Below are positions 6,689-8,475 of a DNA stretch of 8,475 bases, in pieces. The DNA comes from Thermoplasmata archaeon (GTDB lineage Archaea > Thermoplasmatota > Thermoplasmata > Lutacidiplasmatales > UBA184): positions 1-8,475 of the forward strand of contig JASHWZ010000070.1 of assembly GCA_030043865.1 (NCBI GenBank). The letters are read 5' to 3'. The notes below the pieces were generated by a model. It worked only from the letters and a program-made list of their open reading frames with translations, ran no database searches and was not told the origin of the DNA. Numbering within the stretch: the first letter of the stretch is position 1; each line of letters opens with the position of its first letter. The translations under genes and the position numbers were made by a program.

Positions 6689-7453
6689 CTAGAGCGAGGC
6701 GCCGCCAGGCCCGCCCGGCGCGCGCAGGCCGACAAGGTCGCTCCGCCGTCGACGGTACCAGGGGACTCCCAGACGTTCCGCCCACCGGGGGAAGGCCCGG
6801 CCGGTCCAGACGGTGTTGTCGGCGAGGACGAGCGCGCCCGGAGCGAGCTTCGGCTCGATCGTGCGGAGCTCGAAAGAGAGATGGGCCGGGGTGTGGAGAT
6901 CGTCGTGCAGGAACACGCCGATCGAGGGGAGTTCCGCGACGAGCGTCGGGAGCAGCGACTCGCTGCGACCGATCCGGAGGTCCCAGCCCGGGCGGAGCCG
7001 GTCGGGTACCGCCCAACCGCTCGCCTTCCCGCGTGGGATCGCGACCGGACTGTCGCGCAGGGACGGCGCGTCGCCCCGGGCGAACGTCGGGAAGTCGATG
7101 GAGTGGAGCGTACCGTGGTGGTTGCGACGCAGGCCGAGCAGGAAGTGGGCGGACGAGACGCCGCTGCTGACGCCCGCCTCGACGACGTGGTCGGGTCGGG
7201 TGAGTCGGACGAGCGCGTACAGCTCGAGCGGCGACCGTATCTGCGCATAGGACGCGCGGCCCGCTGCCCGATGGGCCTCGCCGATCTCCCGGTCGTACGG
7301 GAGGAGCTCGCCCGCCTCCGCAAGCACGTCATCGACCTGCGCCGGGGACGCGCCCGTAAGCCGCTCGACCCAGCGGCGGTCCGGCACCGCCCGGGGGTCG
7401 CGGAGGGCGCGCACGGCTTCTCCGGCCACCGATGAGGCATCCGCGTCGGTCAT
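6689..7453 (-). CDS. Class I SAM-dependent methyltransferase, substrate unknown
   Basis: The 254-residue protein has a Rossmann-type methyltransferase core. Motif I is VVEAGVSSGVSSAHFL (90-105), an ExGxxxG nucleotide-binding loop. The strand-2 acidic region is LHSID (116-120). A further strand ends in FLHDDLHT (181-188), and PGALVLADNT (205-214) matches the later strand seen in O-methyltransferase-like members (Methyltransf_24-type fold). The N-terminal 80 residues are probably helical and may form a substrate cap. There is no signal peptide or membrane segment. The ATG at 7453 overlaps the dph6 stop (ATGA), with a weak G-rich SD-like run GGTGGGGAT at 7460-7468. The frame is open further upstream, but there it lies opposite dph6 codons and is Arg/Pro-rich shadow. 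It is not Dph5, the diphthamide methyltransferase, which has a different fold. The substrate could be a small molecule, protein or RNA. Confidence 0.85.
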   Translation of the reverse strand: MTDADASSVAGEAVRALRDPRAVPDRRWVERLTGASPAQVDDVLAEAGELLPYDREIGEAHRAAGRASYAQIRSPLELYALVRLTRPDHVVEAGVSSGVSSAHFLLGLRRNHHGTLHSIDFPTFARGDAPSLRDSPVAIPRGKASGWAVPDRLRPGWDLRIGRSESLLPTLVAELPSIGVFLHDDLHTPAHLSFELRTIEPKLAPGALVLADNTVWTGRAFPRWAERLGVPWYRRRRSDLVGLRAPGGPGGASL

Positions 7454-8151
7454 CGACCCATCCCCACCGGAGCGGACGGTTTCGGAACGAGATGGGCCGA
7501 CCGGACGTCGAGGCGACTCGAGGACGGGCCGATGGACCGGACGACCTCGTCCCATTCGATGCGCGAGCGGAAGAACGGTGCGTCGACGACCGCGGTCTCG
7601 AACTCCCCTCCCTCGCCGGCGACGTTCGTCGCTCGAACCTCCGCGCTCCGTCGCTCGAGCTCGTCGAGGCGCTCGAGGTCGAGCCGCATCCCGAGGAGCT
7701 CGGGGCCGAGTGGCTCGGCGGCGAGCTGGACCAATCGGATGTCGAGCCCGGCCGCGATCTCCTCCCGGACGACCCGCCCCGGGTCTTTCCGCCAGAGCGG
7801 CGTGTAGACCGGCCGGCCGACCCGGCCGGCGACCTCGAGGAGCCGGCTCCACTGGTACGAGGACTGGATCGCTCCCGCGACGACCCAGCCTCGGGGGCCC
7901 GCGATCGCCCGCTCGAGCGCGGCGAGCTCGGCCCGCTCGTCGGCGCCGTCCACCGGAACGAACCGGTGGGATTTCCCCCAGGCCTCTGCCTGAAGGGCGA
8001 CCAGGTCGAGGTTCGGCGTGTGGAACATCATCGACTCGGGGTCCGACGGCCGGAGCGCGACCAGCTCGTCCACGGCCCTGCCCTGGGTGTCCGCGAGGTA
8101 CGCCGCGTAGATTGAGTCTTTCCCGCCGGAGACCAGCGCCGTGACCGTCAT
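7450..8151 (-). CDS. dph6: Diphthine-ammonia ligase (Dph6 family)
   Basis: This enzyme makes the last step of diphthamide, the modified histidine of elongation factor 2, by ATP-dependent amidation of diphthine. The 233-residue protein starts with the PP-loop pyrophosphatase motif SGGKDS (8-13) that binds and splits ATP. The family-typical MFHTPN (42-47), GAIQSSYQ (93-100) and TPLWRKD (117-123) follow, then the characteristic GEGGEFET (179-186). Length fits the compact archaeal form, which lacks the extra C-terminal domains of eukaryotic Dph6. It starts only nine bases after the purL stop, and its own stop overlaps the next start, so it is probably co-transcribed with both. The ATG at 8151 puts the PP-loop close to the N-terminus as expected. 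It supports an archaeal host. A related but distinct ATP-PP amidase is the only realistic alternative. Confidence 0.93.
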   Translation of the reverse strand: MTVTALVSGGKDSIYAAYLADTQGRAVDELVALRPSDPESMMFHTPNLDLVALQAEAWGKSHRFVPVDGADERAELAALERAIAGPRGWVVAGAIQSSYQWSRLLEVAGRVGRPVYTPLWRKDPGRVVREEIAAGLDIRLVQLAAEPLGPELLGMRLDLERLDELERRSAEVRATNVAGEGGEFETAVVDAPFFRSRIEWDEVVRSIGPSSSRLDVRSAHLVPKPSAPVGMGR

Positions 8152-8160
8152 CGCACCGAC

Positions 8161-8475
8161 CTATGGGAGGCCCAGCCCCGAGCTCCAGCGCACCCGGAGC
8201 GCGTCGAGGTCGAGCTCCGCGAGCCGCCGCTCCCCCCAGCGAAGCGAGCCCCCGCGCGGGGTGACCCGTCCCACGCGCGCGACCCGGGAGCGGCCCACCG
8301 ACCGCAGGAAGTCGGCCTCGCGGCCGGTGGCAACCTCTACGACGAACCGGGAGCCGCCCTCGGCGGCCACCGCGCGACCGGCCGAGTCGAGGCCGACCGC
8401 CTCGAGGTCGACGTCGAACCCGAGCCGTCCGCCGAACGCCATCTCGGGCAGCGTCACCGCGATCCCTCCGTCCGA
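8161..8475 (-). CDS. purL: Phosphoribosylformylglycinamidine synthase (PurL), C-terminal part only
   Basis: Only the last 104 codons are present, and the gene continues past the right edge. PurL converts FGAR to FGAM with ATP and ammonia in purine synthesis. The visible part begins SDGGIAVTLPEMAFGG, the family motif SDGGLAVALAEM of the second AIRS-like C-terminal domain. Then come RFVVEV, a short region ending VARVGRVT, and the end at LDLDALRVRW, which matches the usual LPLAELREAW near the PurL C-terminus. The apparent GTG start at 8457 is internal and not a real start. The segment before RFVVEV reads AEGGS instead of the more usual SESNS. Small (PurLQS) versus large forms cannot be told apart from this fragment. 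The stop TAG is nine bases before dph6. Confidence 0.92.
   Translation of the reverse strand, partial: SDGGIAVTLPEMAFGGRLGFDVDLEAVGLDSAGRAVAAEGGSRFVVEVATGREADFLRSVGRSRVARVGRVTPRGGSLRWGERRLAELDLDALRVRWSSGLGLP

Noticed and set aside
5152..7170. A 672-codon plus-strand open frame opposite the mutase and methyltransferase
   Set aside because: Antisense shadow: Arg/Val/Asp/Leu-rich with no motif, overlapping two well-supported genes.
6649..7440. N-terminal extension of the mutase frame up to 7440
   Set aside because: The extra residues are Ser/Arg/Thr-rich and lie out of frame over the methyltransferase gene. The family N-terminus (WExE ... PERKERFTT) begins shortly after the ATG at 6648.

Overview
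The window is a GC-rich stretch (well above 60% by eye) that reads as seven protein genes, all on the minus strand. Transcription therefore runs from the right edge to the left. The host is almost certainly an archaeon. The alanyl-tRNA synthetase is of the archaeal type, with an N-terminal Cys cluster before the class II core and the motif GYGLERFTW. There is also a diphthine-ammonia ligase, which belongs to the diphthamide pathway of archaea and eukaryotes. The proteins are Arg-rich rather than acidic, so a haloarchaeon is unlikely. An uncultured high-GC lineage such as a Thermoplasmatota relative is a guess that the sequence alone cannot confirm.

Layout in transcription order: the 3' end of purL (purine synthesis, cut by the right edge); dph6 (diphthamide on elongation factor 2); a class I methyltransferase of unknown substrate; the catalytic subunit of a B12-dependent acyl-CoA mutase; folC (folate synthesis and polyglutamylation); nth (base-excision repair); alaS. 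A short, relatively AT-rich segment of about 85 bases closes the left edge. Gaps between genes are 9, -4, 40, 26, -4 and 61 bases. Two junctions are ATGA overlaps, where the stop of one gene shares bases with the start of the next: dph6/methyltransferase and folC/nth. No intergenic stretch reaches 300 bases, and I see no RNA gene, mobile element or CRISPR array.

The gene set is mostly core housekeeping, packed like an operon but spanning unrelated pathways. Weak TATA-like boxes about 27-30 bases before the mutase and alaS start codons suggest internal promoters giving leaderless transcripts. Each has a perfect inverted repeat between the box and the start codon.

The most interesting observation is in the mutase. 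Homology-based annotation would probably name it methylmalonyl-CoA mutase. However, the two substrate-reading positions known from Propionibacterium MCM (Tyr89, Arg207) are Phe101 and Gln219 here, the pair that marks isobutyryl-CoA mutase. I did not find a convincing undescribed system. The second-best lead is the orphan methyltransferase coupled to dph6.
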